Below the pieces are notes generated by a model. That model saw only the letters and a program-made list of their open reading frames with translations. It was not told the origin of the DNA and did not search any database. 49,737 bases of DNA from Mesobacillus selenatarsenatis SF-1 (lineage in GTDB: Bacteria; Bacillota; Bacilli; Bacillales; Cytobacillaceae). This document shows, in pieces, positions 24,072 to 32,356 of this stretch. A program made the position numbers and the translations under genes. The first letter of the stretch is position 1, and every line of letters begins with the position of its first letter. The stretch spans positions 1 to 49,737 of the forward strand of contig NZ_BASE01000138.1 of NCBI RefSeq assembly GCF_000813125.1, written 5' to 3'.

Positions 24072-24335
24072 TTATTTTCTGCTCTTGACAAGTAATTCTA
24101 CAGCATCATTTACAGCCTGTGACGTTTCTCTGCCTTCTTGTATATCGTTAATCAGGCATTGTTCAAGATTTTTGCTGACAACCAACGCAATCGTACGGTC
24201 AACTGCAGAACGGATTGCAGATAATTGGGTCACGACCGACTTGCATTCTTCCTGTTCTTCAAGCAGCCGGATGCTGCCCCTAACCTGTCCTTCGATTCTT
24301 TTCAAACGATTGACAATTTCCTTATTATACTCCAC
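24072..24335 (-). CDS. cstR: Persulfide-sensing repressor CstR (CsoR/FrmR family)
   Basis: An 87-residue, all-helical DUF156 repressor. The two cysteines are Cys31 (EEQEECKSV) and Cys60 (KNLEQCLIN), exactly the pair used by S. aureus CstR to form di- and trisulfide bridges with persulfides. The histidine that completes the copper site of CsoR is absent (the equivalent region reads ALVVSKN), which separates it from copper sensors. Apo-CstR binds ATACC-type palindromes; two lie here, one before this operon and one just downstream of cstR. The gene is 11 nt behind the degenerate rhodanese frame, so it is autoregulated. Confidence 0.9.
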   Translation of the reverse strand: MEYNKEIVNRLKRIEGQVRGSIRLLEEQEECKSVVTQLSAIRSAVDRTIALVVSKNLEQCLINDIQEGRETSQAVNDAVELLVKSRK

Positions 24336-24346
24336 GTTGCCACCTC

Positions 24347-24674
24347 CTATTGTGATGGACCAGTAATGGTATATCCTTTAACATTGTAACCGTATTTTTT
24401 AAGCAATCTTGCACCAAAGTTCTTTTCCAATTCATTGGAGGCAATGATGACAATATGCCTGTTCGGAATTTCTTTAATATATCGTTTCAAATATCCGCAA
24501 GGAATATTTATTGCTCCATTTACTGGATTTTTTTGCAGAATCCTGATAATCTCTGAGATCGACAAAGACTGCATCCTTTTCATAATCCTTTACCGCTGGT
24601 AGATTTCTTACTGGAACATAGCGGTTGAAAACTAAAGTGACCAAAAGGAGACTGATGATTAAACTTGTGAGCAA
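24347..24674 (-). pseudogene. Membrane-anchored degenerate rhodanese, frameshifted at an A7 run
   Basis: Two overlapping frames together make one protein of about 109 residues. The first (TTG start at 24674, AGAGGTGA upstream) encodes a transmembrane helix (SLIISLLLVTLVF) and the start of a rhodanese domain (AVFVDLRDYQDSAKK). The frame then breaks at a run of seven A (24528-24534); the -1 frame continues as NPVNGAINIPCGYLKRYIKE and runs to a stop at 24347. The catalytic loop reads IIASNELEKNFG, so the active Cys is missing. The run A-AAA-AAA is also a classical -1 slippery heptamer, so expression by programmed shift or polymerase slippage cannot be excluded. It is the first gene of the cstR operon. 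Confidence 0.8.
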
Positions 24675-24725
24675 CTACTCTTCACCTCTTGTTATATCTT
24701 GTTCATTACTGAACTTACAATATAA

Positions 24726-24754
24726 ATAATATACCATAAGGGGTATAAAATCAA
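24726..24754 (-). promoter_or_regulatory. Promoter of the cstR operon
   Basis: On the minus strand TTGATT (24749-24754) and TATTAT (24726-24731) are 17 nt apart, and the operator ATACC...GGTAT occupies the spacer. Confidence 0.6.
24731..24746. promoter_or_regulatory. CstR-type operator 1
   Basis: ATACCATAAGGGGTAT has 5-bp inverted arms (ATACC/GGTAT) and strongly resembles operator 2 at 24015-24030. It lies between the -35 and -10 elements of the cstR operon promoter. Confidence 0.75.
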
Positions 24755-24893
24755 TAGTTAAAGTCGATATTTTTGACACTTTTATTAAGACATAAAAAAA
24801 GAAGCAAGGATCCCTTCCTTCTTTAATAATTTTATATCATTTTGTCATCACAAACACCAATATATAAATGCCAATTAAGCGGTGGTCAGATAA

Positions 24894-25178
24894 TTACTTC
24901 CCTGTTTCATCCTGGATTGCTTCAACCAGTTCCATATGCAACTGTAACAATATGATTTTACTCTCAGTAGTCAAAGATGCTTCTAAAATTCTTTTTGTGG
25001 CAAGATAATATTTTTCCATTAATGTCCTTCTTGCTCTTGGATGGGAATTTTCATCCTTCAAATCTCTTTGTATTGCTTCTTTAAGAATGTCCTCTGTTGA
25101 CTGGTCAGATTGAAGTCGTCGATTGTTCCATATAGTCCTGTACTCATCTAGTATCTTTTCATAATCCATTGCTAGCAT
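24894..25178 (-). CDS. Uncharacterised helical protein (94 aa)
   Basis: The product is hydrophilic and predicted all-helical, with many charged residues (MDYEKILDEYRTIWNNRRLQ, then LKEAIQRDLKDE and ATKRILEASLTTESKIILLQ). There is no signal, membrane segment or cysteine. I recognise no family. The ATG at 25178 is favoured because GGAGG lies 7 nt upstream; an internal ATG three codons later is possible. It is a single gene between the rhodanese locus and a divergent zinc-ribbon protein. Confidence 0.65.
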   Translation of the reverse strand: MLAMDYEKILDEYRTIWNNRRLQSDQSTEDILKEAIQRDLKDENSHPRARRTLMEKYYLATKRILEASLTTESKIILLQLHMELVEAIQDETGK

Positions 25179-25288
25179 CCTTATGCCTCCTGCAGATAAT
25201 TAACTAGGTCAAACCCTCACTAGTATATTTACATATTTTAAACAGATAATGCAAAAAATAAGTTAAATTACTTTAAAGGAGAATAACT

Positions 25289-25528
25289 ATGAGCAAACCA
25301 TATCGATGCCCTAACTGTAAGACTAACAGGACAAGATTCAATATGATCTCCCAAGTACCTCAGCCTGTGAAATTAAATCCTCAATCAGGTGAAATAGTGG
25401 AGCAGTATTCAAACGACCAGCTTGAGCCTTTTCATCTCCCATACAAGGGTCCTGAACTGAAAATCCAGTGCGCAGCCTGCGGATTGGTTGAGGATGAAAA
25501 AACCTTCGCCAAATTTGGTGAAAGTTAA
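25289..25528 (+). CDS. Small zinc-ribbon protein
   Basis: A 79-residue protein with two CxxC pairs, RCPNCKTN near the N-terminus and IQCAACGLVEDE near the C-terminus, separated by about 50 residues. Together they can bind one zinc ion in a ribbon fold like that of small nucleic-acid-binding or regulatory proteins. No further domain is visible and I do not recognise a named family. AAAGGAG lies before the ATG. It ends in a strong bidirectional terminator. Confidence 0.75.
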   Translation: MSKPYRCPNCKTNRTRFNMISQVPQPVKLNPQSGEIVEQYSNDQLEPFHLPYKGPELKIQCAACGLVEDEKTFAKFGES

Positions 25529-25550
25529 AATAGGAGCGGTATTTACAACA

Positions 25551-25584
25551 TACAAAAAGCTTGAGGTTTCTCAAGCTTTTTTAT
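25551..25584. terminator. Bidirectional terminator
   Basis: AAAAAGCTTGAG and CTCAAGCTTTTT form a 12-bp stem around GTTT between the zinc-ribbon gene and the converging secreted-protein gene. Confidence 0.9.
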
Positions 25585-26417
25585 TTGCTTAACTGAATCC
25601 CATTTTCCTCAAAGAAATTTATTGAATCCACTCTCCATTGTTCATTAGGCATGAATCTAACCAGGATGACTTCACCGTTAAAAGTCTTGCCGCCGACTCC
25701 CTTTAGCTGAAAATCAAGCTCAACAGGAACGGTTAGGCTCAACTGATCTCCCACATCCTCAGCTGGCAAAACCTCCATCCGGGAAATCCTGATATTCTCA
25801 ATTTTGGGCAGCAGCTTTTCCCACTCAAGGTCTTGCAGTGAGATCAAGTAAACAATGTTACGGTCTTGCTGCTTTAACCCTGCGATATACGCGTTGACCA
25901 AATCGTATGGGTCCGTTTGTTCCAGGTATTTTTCGAGCTTTCCTGCTGACTTCAGGATCATCAGTTTATGCGATAGATCCATGAAGTTCGTCCTGTGGGT
26001 CGTGCTCCCATAAAAATGTATGCAAAAATGACCAGGAAAGTTATTTTTCAAGGCTCCGCCGCCATGTGGCATTCCATGCATTGAGGCTGCAATTTTCCCA
26101 TCTTCTGAGATGACGATAATCGCTCTGCGCTTCCAGCTCCACTTCCCACTATAAATCTTCTTCATGATTGCGGTATCTTTTGGGGTTAACGGCTGGACAT
26201 CCGCATGGTTGCTTCCCGCCCTCCTTTGGACCCGGAATTTCAAGCCCGTTTCCAAATCGACCACTGTGAACTTGCTGTACCTGGGCAAAATTTCATTAAC
26301 CTCTTCCCACTGTGTCATTTTAATCTGGTCCGCTTTTGGAGTCTTCCCGGCTTCTATGTTATTTCCAGTTATGGCAAGGAGAACAATTGTCATTAAAATA
26401 ATTTTTATTGTTTGCAT
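25581..26417 (-). CDS. Secreted protein, possible divergent L,D-transpeptidase
   Basis: A 278-residue protein with an N-terminal signal peptide (residues 1-23, core IILMTIVLLAITG). The middle contains SMHGMPHGGGALKNN and PGHFCIHFYGSTTH, with His114, His130 and Cys132. The H-x-C-I order and the preceding His-Gly echo the YkuD L,D-transpeptidase core (HG...SHGCIR), and the strand-rich EVLPRYSKFTVVDL-type N-terminal part (seen as EILPRYSKFTVVDLETG) fits. The C-terminal 100 residues are an additional domain of unknown kind. If right, it acts on peptidoglycan outside the membrane; the assignment is inference from motif only. Single gene. Confidence 0.7.
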   Translation of the reverse strand: MQTIKIILMTIVLLAITGNNIEAGKTPKADQIKMTQWEEVNEILPRYSKFTVVDLETGLKFRVQRRAGSNHADVQPLTPKDTAIMKKIYSGKWSWKRRAIIVISEDGKIAASMHGMPHGGGALKNNFPGHFCIHFYGSTTHRTNFMDLSHKLMILKSAGKLEKYLEQTDPYDLVNAYIAGLKQQDRNIVYLISLQDLEWEKLLPKIENIRISRMEVLPAEDVGDQLSLTVPVELDFQLKGVGGKTFNGEVILVRFMPNEQWRVDSINFFEENGIQLSK

Positions 26418-26551
26418 TTAGATCATCTCTTTTTCACTCGGCTTTAATCTTGCTTTTCATTTTAATTCCAACTGAGCAGAATTATGCTTCATGAAAGTTT
26501 TTGCTTTTTTGCTTTTTACTATTCAGACGTGTTGTGCTAAGTTTTAACCAA

Positions 26552-26576
26552 AAAAAACCCAGCAGAGCTGGGCAAA
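26552..26576 (-). terminator. Terminator of the YdaT-like gene
   Basis: CCCAGC and GCTGGG form a 6-bp G/C stem with loop AGA; eight T follow on the minus strand. Confidence 0.85.
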
Positions 26577-26578
26577 AG

Positions 26579-26758
26579 TTAATCATTTTTATGGCTTTCT
26601 ACATATTCCCTTGCTTTATCAATCGCGATAGGGATTGCCTTTCCATCGTCATAATGCTCTTCCTGAACAAGAGCGTTTGCTATTTCAATAGCTTTTTGAC
26701 GGACATTAGGATCAAGGTTTTTCATCGAAGCAGGATAATCATTCTTTGTCCAAGGCAT
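26579..26758 (-). CDS. YdaT-like small protein
   Basis: The 59-residue product begins MPWTKNDYPASMKNLDP and continues with a helix NVRQKAIEIANALVQEE and the motif GKAIPIAIDKAREYVE, a pattern I know from B. subtilis YdaT and similar stress-associated small proteins often annotated DUF2188-linked or ChaB-like. No function is established. The ATG at 26758 is placed by AAAGGA 8 nt upstream and by the conserved MPW start; the open frame begins six codons earlier. It stands between the G3E GTPase gene and its own terminator. Confidence 0.8.
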   Translation of the reverse strand: MPWTKNDYPASMKNLDPNVRQKAIEIANALVQEEHYDDGKAIPIAIDKAREYVESHKND

Positions 26759-26823
26759 GTTCTTCATCCTTTCCATCGAAGATATACCTTTTATACCCCA
26801 TGTCCAGCAACCTTAAAACAGAC

Positions 26824-27738
26824 TTACTTTTCCAGTTCCTTCAGCTGCTGTTCAAGCTGGCTCCAGTCAGTTACCTGGCCGATGAAAACAAGATTAAGCG
26901 GCATTTTCATATATTCCTTCATATATAATGGCATTCCATACGAATACTGGAATAGGTCCGGATATTGAGAATGGTCAAATAATACATATCCTTTTATCCG
27001 GTATATGGAATCCGGCAGCGACCTTAAAAAATCTTCAAAATCTTTCTGGCTGATAGCACTCTGGAATTGATGCACAAACGTGCTTAGTCTAAGATCTGCC
27101 TGAACATGCGCACCTGCACTTTTAGCTTTTTCGGTATACGCCAATCCCTCCAGCAGTTTAAGTGGCACTTTCGAATAGGTGCTCAAAATACATTTAGCTT
27201 GAGGATTTAGGCCTTGAATGTCCATGCTGATTTTTGCTTGCTCTGATTCATTGAGCAAATCTGATTTATTGACGATGTTAAGGTCAGCATGCTTTACTTG
27301 CTCAAGCAAAAGCTGATGGACTTGGGGGTCTAATGACTGCCTGTTGAGCCACTGTTTGCCATCTACAGTCGTAATGATTCCTTTTATCGCAAGCTTGTCT
27401 GCAAACAATGGAGAAAGGACAGCATCCAAAACTTCTACAGGATGAGCAGCACCAGTGGTCTCTATGTAAATGGCATCTAAATCGTGATCAAATAACAATC
27501 CTTGAAGCTGGGATTCGAGCTTGTCCTGGATTGTACAGCAAATACACCCTCCCAACAGCTCCTTTAAAGGAACATCTGTGTCAACGGCATCTGAATCGAT
27601 CGAAACACTTCCTAGCTCGTTCATCATAACTGCAATGTTCCGTCCGCTATTTTTTTCATTCTGTAAAATTTGCTTAAGTAACGTCGTTTTGCCTGTACCC
27701 AGGAACCCGGACAAAATATAAACCTCTGCTTTTTTCAT
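26824..27738 (-). CDS. COG0523 G3E-family GTPase (CobW/YciC-like)
   Basis: A 304-residue metallochaperone-type GTPase. It has Walker A SGFLGTGKTTLL (residues 10-21), switch region MMNELG, the metal-binding CxCC motif GGCICCTI (Cys65, Cys67, Cys68), Walker B-like YIETTGAAHP, and the guanine-specificity motif NKSD. The CobW C-terminal domain follows (about 215-304). Members insert or deliver metals such as zinc, cobalt or nickel; the target here is unknown. No Zur-box-like sequence is visible in the short upstream gap. The gene is separate from ctpA, whose terminator lies upstream. Confidence 0.92.
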   Translation of the reverse strand: MKKAEVYILSGFLGTGKTTLLKQILQNEKNSGRNIAVMMNELGSVSIDSDAVDTDVPLKELLGGCICCTIQDKLESQLQGLLFDHDLDAIYIETTGAAHPVEVLDAVLSPLFADKLAIKGIITTVDGKQWLNRQSLDPQVHQLLLEQVKHADLNIVNKSDLLNESEQAKISMDIQGLNPQAKCILSTYSKVPLKLLEGLAYTEKAKSAGAHVQADLRLSTFVHQFQSAISQKDFEDFLRSLPDSIYRIKGYVLFDHSQYPDLFQYSYGMPLYMKEYMKMPLNLVFIGQVTDWSQLEQQLKELEK

Positions 27739-27771
27739 GTTCTCATCACCTTTTTTTCCTATGTAATATGG

Positions 27772-27800
27772 AAAATCTCCAGCAAAAGCTGGAGATTCTT
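27772..27800 (-). terminator. Terminator of ctpA
   Basis: AATCTCCAGC and GCTGGAGATT form a perfect 10-bp stem with a TTTT loop and a TTTTCC tail on the minus strand, 2 nt after the ctpA stop. Confidence 0.85.
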
Positions 27801-27801
27801 C

Positions 27802-29304
27802 TTATTTATTCATTTCCTGCTTTAACACTTCTATTGCTTTCTGAACTTGTGGATCGTCATTCTTAATCTGTTCGCGCAGAGCATTCATTAATTCGATAGT
27901 TGAGCTTCCTTTAAGAATACCTGTTTCTTCAAGCTCTTTTGATTTTTGGAATTCAATGACAGTTTCTTTTGTCTTTTCATCATAGAAACCATCCTCACGG
28001 CCTGGTTCAAACCCTAGAGCTTTCAGCATCTTTTGTGCAGCCCTAACTTGTTCAGAAGCTGTTGATACCTTTAATTCAGTTTCCGGATCGATGAAAGGTA
28101 ATGAGGCATATTCAGGCATTGGTACTTCATGGTCCGGCTTGATGCCTTTCTTATGAATCCAATTGCCTTTAGGAGTCAACCATTTTTCTGTCGTGAACTT
28201 CATATTCGATCCGTCTGAAAAATCCTCCGCTCTCTGGACTGTGCCTTTTCCGAATGAATTTTCGCCAATAAGAGGAACTCCGGCTGATTCACTGACTGCT
28301 CCTGCAAGGATTTCGGATGCACTCGCACTCCCCTTATCAATGATGACAACTAAAGGAAGGTTGTTATTATTTTCGTTCTCTGATGCATATTTCTCCACAT
28401 TGCCTTCACGGTCTTCAACCTGGAAGAGTATTTCCCCCTCAGGCACAAAAAGACTGGATATTTTGATTGCCTGATCAAGGAGCCCACCTGGATTTTGACG
28501 AAGATCCAGTACGAGGCCTTTCATTCCTTGTTTCTGGAGGTCATTCAAAATATTTACTAGCTCATTTGCAGTGTTTTGCGAGAAATTAGTTATCTGGACT
28601 TTTGCAATTCCTCCGTCCATCATCTCACCATATACCGTTTCAATCGGTATCGTGTCTCGGGTTATTGTGACATCAACCGGTTTTTCTCCACCCTGGCGAA
28701 GAATTGACAGCTTTACGTCCGTACCCTTTTCTCCTCTAATAAGAGCAACTGCTTCAGTCGTACTCATGCCTTGAAGACTTTTTCCATCCACTGACATGAT
28801 TTTATCCTCTGGTTGAAGGCCTGCTTTTTCCGCCGGAGAACCCTTCAGTGGAGTAACAATAAAAATGAAACCATCTCTCTCCTGAATTTCTGCTCCAATT
28901 CCCTCAAATGAAGACGACAGACTCTGATGGAAATTCTTTGCGTCTTCCTGGCTCATATAATCCGAATATGGATCGTCCAAAGATTCAAGCATTCCATCAA
29001 TCGCACCATTTATTAGCTTTTCCTGATCAACTTCCTGGAAATAGTCATTTTTCAAAGTATCATATGCGTCGTACAGCTTTGCAAATTCTTCTCTTTCTCT
29101 AATTACCTGCACTGCTGGCTTGTCTTCTCCGAAGGCAAGGGCAAAGGTAGTGATTCCCGCTGTTAAAAAGACTAGAAAAAACAACAGCATTGCAAAGTGG
29201 AACTTCTTTATCCGAAGAAAACTATTTTTAGCCTCAGCTTCTGCTGTTTTTTCTTGACCCTTTAGCTCTTCTTTGTTTTCTTCATTCATATTTTGCTGAT
29301 CCAA
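27802..29304 (-). CDS. ctpA: C-terminal processing serine protease CtpA (S41)
   Basis: A 500-residue membrane-anchored protease: cytoplasmic acidic N-terminus, transmembrane helix at about 36-58, PDZ domain (about 130-205), S41 protease core (about 215-400) and a C-terminal peptidoglycan-binding domain (about 415-475, RAAQKMLKALGFEPG). The Ser/Lys dyad is Ser328 in KGSASASEIL and Lys353 in FGKGTVQ; GGLLDQA is also conserved. The protease should act outside the membrane. In B. subtilis ctpA lies near yodJ and deoD, as here, which supports CtpA over CtpB. The start is TTG at 29304 with GGTG 7 nt upstream, or ATG at 29289. Confidence 0.93.
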   Translation of the reverse strand: MDQQNMNEENKEELKGQEKTAEAEAKNSFLRIKKFHFAMLLFFLVFLTAGITTFALAFGEDKPAVQVIREREEFAKLYDAYDTLKNDYFQEVDQEKLINGAIDGMLESLDDPYSDYMSQEDAKNFHQSLSSSFEGIGAEIQERDGFIFIVTPLKGSPAEKAGLQPEDKIMSVDGKSLQGMSTTEAVALIRGEKGTDVKLSILRQGGEKPVDVTITRDTIPIETVYGEMMDGGIAKVQITNFSQNTANELVNILNDLQKQGMKGLVLDLRQNPGGLLDQAIKISSLFVPEGEILFQVEDREGNVEKYASENENNNNLPLVVIIDKGSASASEILAGAVSESAGVPLIGENSFGKGTVQRAEDFSDGSNMKFTTEKWLTPKGNWIHKKGIKPDHEVPMPEYASLPFIDPETELKVSTASEQVRAAQKMLKALGFEPGREDGFYDEKTKETVIEFQKSKELEETGILKGSSTIELMNALREQIKNDDPQVQKAIEVLKQEMNK

Positions 29305-29463
29305 CCCTTTTCACCACTTTCCAATCAAGCTTAAAATCCTTAATGATTAGGATAACATTTTTACTGTAAAATTAACAGAAAAATAGGTATTGCACCAGAA
29401 TAGCCATAGCGCCCTGGTCAGCTTCACAAATCCATGGTGGACGATTTTGTAATTTCAAGCCAA

Positions 29464-29492
29464 AAAAAGCAGCGGTTCATCACCGCTGCTTT
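29464..29492 (-). terminator. Terminator of copA-copZ
   Basis: AGCAGCGGT and ACCGCTGCT form a 9-bp stem with a 5-nt loop; a T7 run follows on the minus strand. Confidence 0.9.
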
Positions 29493-29498
29493 TAGATC

Positions 29499-29705
29499 CT
29501 ATTCTACATCATATCCTTGATCTTCTACTGCTGTCTTCATTTTGCTGACTTCTGCTTTTGAAGCATCATATTCTACTTCAGCTTTTCCTTCTGAAAGGGA
29601 AACCACGACACTAGCCACTCCGTCTACTCCCATCAAAGCGTTCTTAACTGCCTTTTCGCAGTGTCCGCAAGTCATACCTGATACATTTAAAGTTGTTTTA
29701 TCCAT
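29499..29705 (-). CDS. copZ: Copper chaperone CopZ
   Basis: A 68-residue HMA-domain protein with the Cu(I)-binding motif GMTCGHCEKAV (Cys13, Cys16) and the usual babbab fold ending GYDVE. CopZ passes Cu(I) to the N-terminal domains of CopA. The gene lies 27 nt downstream of copA on the same strand, so order is copA-copZ rather than the copZ-copA of B. subtilis. Both are presumably induced by copper through the operator at 32180-32195. Confidence 0.96.
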   Translation of the reverse strand: MDKTTLNVSGMTCGHCEKAVKNALMGVDGVASVVVSLSEGKAEVEYDASKAEVSKMKTAVEDQGYDVE

Positions 29706-29732
29706 TTAAAATCTCCCTCTCTTTTATAAAAT

Positions 29733-32132
29733 TTATAACTTAATCCGCTTCAAACGAAGGGAATTAGTCACTACTGAAACTGAACTGAAAGCCATTGCTG
29801 CACCTGCCACCCATGGAGCCAGGAGACCCATGGCAGCAATAGGGATGCCCGCTGAGTTGTATGCAAGAGCCCAGAACAAGTTTTGGCGGATATTTTGCAT
29901 TGTTTTTTTACTTAATGAGATTGCTTTAGGAATCAAGGTCAATTCCCCGCCTAGAATGGTGACGTCAGCAGCCTCAATGGCAACATCCGTTCCAGTTCCG
30001 ATGGCAATACCAATATCAGCAAGCGCAAGTGCAGGTGCGTCATTGATGCCGTCGCCGACCATCGCGACTTTTTTGCCTTTTAACTGAAGTTCTTTGACGT
30101 GGTTCGCCTTTTCTTCAGGGAGTACTTCTGCTATTACATTTTCTACTCCAACCTGGGCCGCAATTGCTTTAGCAGTTCGCGTATTGTCACCAGTAAGCAT
30201 ATACACTTCAATACCCATGGATTTAAGCTCTTCAATCGCCGTTTTCGCTGTTTCCTTGACTGTATCGGCAACTGCAACAATCCCGCTCACTTTATTGTTG
30301 ATTGCGATCATCATCGCAGTTTTGCCTTCAGTCTCAAGACGCTCAAGTCTTTCTTCATATCGAGCGAATTCGATACCCTCTTTACCCATCAGCTTTCTGG
30401 TTCCAACAAATACTTTCTCACCACTGATGGTTGCTTCAATTCCGTGGCCCGGTATTGCAGCGAACTCATCCATAGGTAACACCTCTATATTTTTTGCGTT
30501 GCCGTATTCCACAATGGCTTCAGCAAGAGGATGCTCAGATGCTTTTTCAGCAGATACTAAATATTTCAGTACCTTATCCCCGTCCCCGAAAATCTCCAGG
30601 TCGGTTACGCTTGGTTTCCCTTTAGTAATTGTTCCCGTTTTATCAAGAACAATAGCATTAATTTTGTGCGTTGCTTCTAAGTGCTCTCCGCCCTTAAAAA
30701 GGATCCCATTTTCCGCACCTTTTCCCGTTCCTACCATGATGGAGGTCGGAGTTGCAAGACCAAGAGCACAAGGGCAGGCAATAACGAGTACGGCAATGGC
30801 AGTTTCAAGGGCTGACGCAAAGTCGCCAGGTGTGATGACAAAGTACCAGACAAGGAATGTAACGATTGCGATTGCGACAACAATCGGAACGAAAATCCCG
30901 GAAATCTGATCTGCCACACGCTGGATTGGAGCTTTGCTTCCCTGCGCATCCTCAACCACCTTAATAATTCCTGCAAGGGCCGTATCTTTACCGACCTTTG
31001 TTGCAGTCATCGTCAAAGTACCATTTTTATTGATGGTAGCACCGATCAAAGTATCACCAACTGCTTTTTCAACCGGAATTGATTCCCCGGTGATCATCGC
31101 TTCATCAACAGCTGATTGGCCAGATACGACCTTGCCATCGACCGGAATCTTCTCTCCTGGTTTAACGATGATGGTATCATTTACTTTTACTTCTTCAATC
31201 GGGATTTTAATCTCCTCACCATCCCGAATGACAGTCGCTTCTTTTGCCTGAAGGCTTAGAAGCTTGGAGATTGCTTCAGTTGTGCGTCCTTTTGCAAGAG
31301 CCTCAAACAATTTTCCAACAAGGATCAAAGTAATCAGGACAGCACTTGTTTCAAAATATAAATGCGGCATATAATTCGGATTTCCAATTGTTTTAATAGC
31401 TTCTGCCAGACTATAGAAATACGCGGCCGATGTACCAAGAGCTACAAGGACATCCATATTCGCACTCTTGTTCTTGAGCGACTTATAGGCACCCACATAA
31501 AATTGCCCGCCAATCCAGAATTGTACCGGTGTTGCCAATAAAAGCTGGAACCACGGATTCATCAAAAGATGTGGCATAGGCAATCCCGTATCCCATGGAG
31601 CGTGACCTATCATTGTATATAGAAGCGGAAGGGATAAAAGTATTGATATAAATAACTTCCGTTTCTTTGCATTGATTTCTTCTTCTTTTTGCTGAGCCTT
31701 TGCTTCCCGCTGGACTTTTTCCTTGGCATCATAGCCCAGATCCTGAATTTTCGAGATGATTTTATCAGCTGAAAGGACAGCACTATTAAACTCGACTGAA
31801 GCAGACTCGGTGGCAAGGTTCACGGTTGCTGAAACCATTCCGTCCATTTTGTTAAGGACCTTTTCAATCCTTGTTGAACAAGCTGCACACGTCATACCGA
31901 AAACATCCAAATCCATCTTTTCGTTTCTGACACCGTACCCCAGGTCGTTGATTTTATTGAATATATCGTCAGGATTAATTTTTTCTGATTCATATGTGAC
32001 TGAGGCATTTTCCATCGCAAGGTTCACGGTTGCTTCGACGCCTTCCATCTTATTAAGGACTTTCTCAATCCTTGTGGAGCAGGAGGCACAGGTCATACCC
32101 GTTATGTCGACAGTCATTTGCTCTTTCATCAT
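29733..32132 (-). CDS. copA: Cu(I)-exporting P-type ATPase CopA
   Basis: A 799-residue P1B-ATPase with two N-terminal HMA domains (TGMTCASC at about 11-18 and FGMTCAACS at about 78-86), eight membrane helices, the actuator TGES (about 348-351), the intramembrane copper site CPC (453-455 in [12 protein letters not shown]), phosphorylation Asp497 in DKTGTIT, the HP dipeptide in SEHPLAEA, and the hinge [10 protein letters not shown]. It pumps Cu(I) out of the cytosol. The two adjacent ATGs at 32132 and 32129 share one GGGGTG site; the second has the better spacing. Its promoter carries a CsoR-type palindrome in the spacer. No csoR lies next to it. Confidence 0.97.
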   Translation of the reverse strand: MMKEQMTVDITGMTCASCSTRIEKVLNKMEGVEATVNLAMENASVTYESEKINPDDIFNKINDLGYGVRNEKMDLDVFGMTCAACSTRIEKVLNKMDGMVSATVNLATESASVEFNSAVLSADKIISKIQDLGYDAKEKVQREAKAQQKEEEINAKKRKLFISILLSLPLLYTMIGHAPWDTGLPMPHLLMNPWFQLLLATPVQFWIGGQFYVGAYKSLKNKSANMDVLVALGTSAAYFYSLAEAIKTIGNPNYMPHLYFETSAVLITLILVGKLFEALAKGRTTEAISKLLSLQAKEATVIRDGEEIKIPIEEVKVNDTIIVKPGEKIPVDGKVVSGQSAVDEAMITGESIPVEKAVGDTLIGATINKNGTLTMTATKVGKDTALAGIIKVVEDAQGSKAPIQRVADQISGIFVPIVVAIAIVTFLVWYFVITPGDFASALETAIAVLVIACPCALGLATPTSIMVGTGKGAENGILFKGGEHLEATHKINAIVLDKTGTITKGKPSVTDLEIFGDGDKVLKYLVSAEKASEHPLAEAIVEYGNAKNIEVLPMDEFAAIPGHGIEATISGEKVFVGTRKLMGKEGIEFARYEERLERLETEGKTAMMIAINNKVSGIVAVADTVKETAKTAIEELKSMGIEVYMLTGDNTRTAKAIAAQVGVENVIAEVLPEEKANHVKELQLKGKKVAMVGDGINDAPALALADIGIAIGTGTDVAIEAADVTILGGELTLIPKAISLSKKTMQNIRQNLFWALAYNSAGIPIAAMGLLAPWVAGAAMAFSSVSVVTNSLRLKRIKL

Positions 32133-32178
32133 TTACACCCCGTTTCAATCGAAAAATTTCATTTCCTTTACACCAATT

Positions 32179-32207
32179 ACTATACCCCTGTATAGTATAT
32201 TTGGCAA
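32179..32207 (-). promoter_or_regulatory. Promoter of copA-copZ
   Basis: On the minus strand TTGCCA (32202-32207) and TATAGT (32179-32184) are 17 nt apart. Confidence 0.65.
32180..32195. promoter_or_regulatory. CsoR-type operator of copA-copZ
   Basis: CTATACCCCTGTATAG has perfect 6-bp arms and a CCCT centre. It overlaps the -10 element and the spacer, as expected for copper-dependent derepression by CsoR; the csoR gene itself is not in the window. Confidence 0.55.
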
Positions 32208-32325
32208 CCATAAAGTTTGTGTTTATTTTTTATTTTACCCCTAATTGTGAATACAACAGTTAAAAATGTCACATTTATTGCTAACTGAAATTTGTGCAGT
32301 AAGATTGTTTGATTTACATATTTTT

Positions 32326-32356
32326 TAAAAAAGCCCGGCATCAGCCAGGCTTTTTT
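32326..32356 (-). terminator. Terminator of yodJ
   Basis: AAGCCTGGC and GCCGGGCTT pair with one G-U around TGAT; six T follow on the minus strand. Confidence 0.85.
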
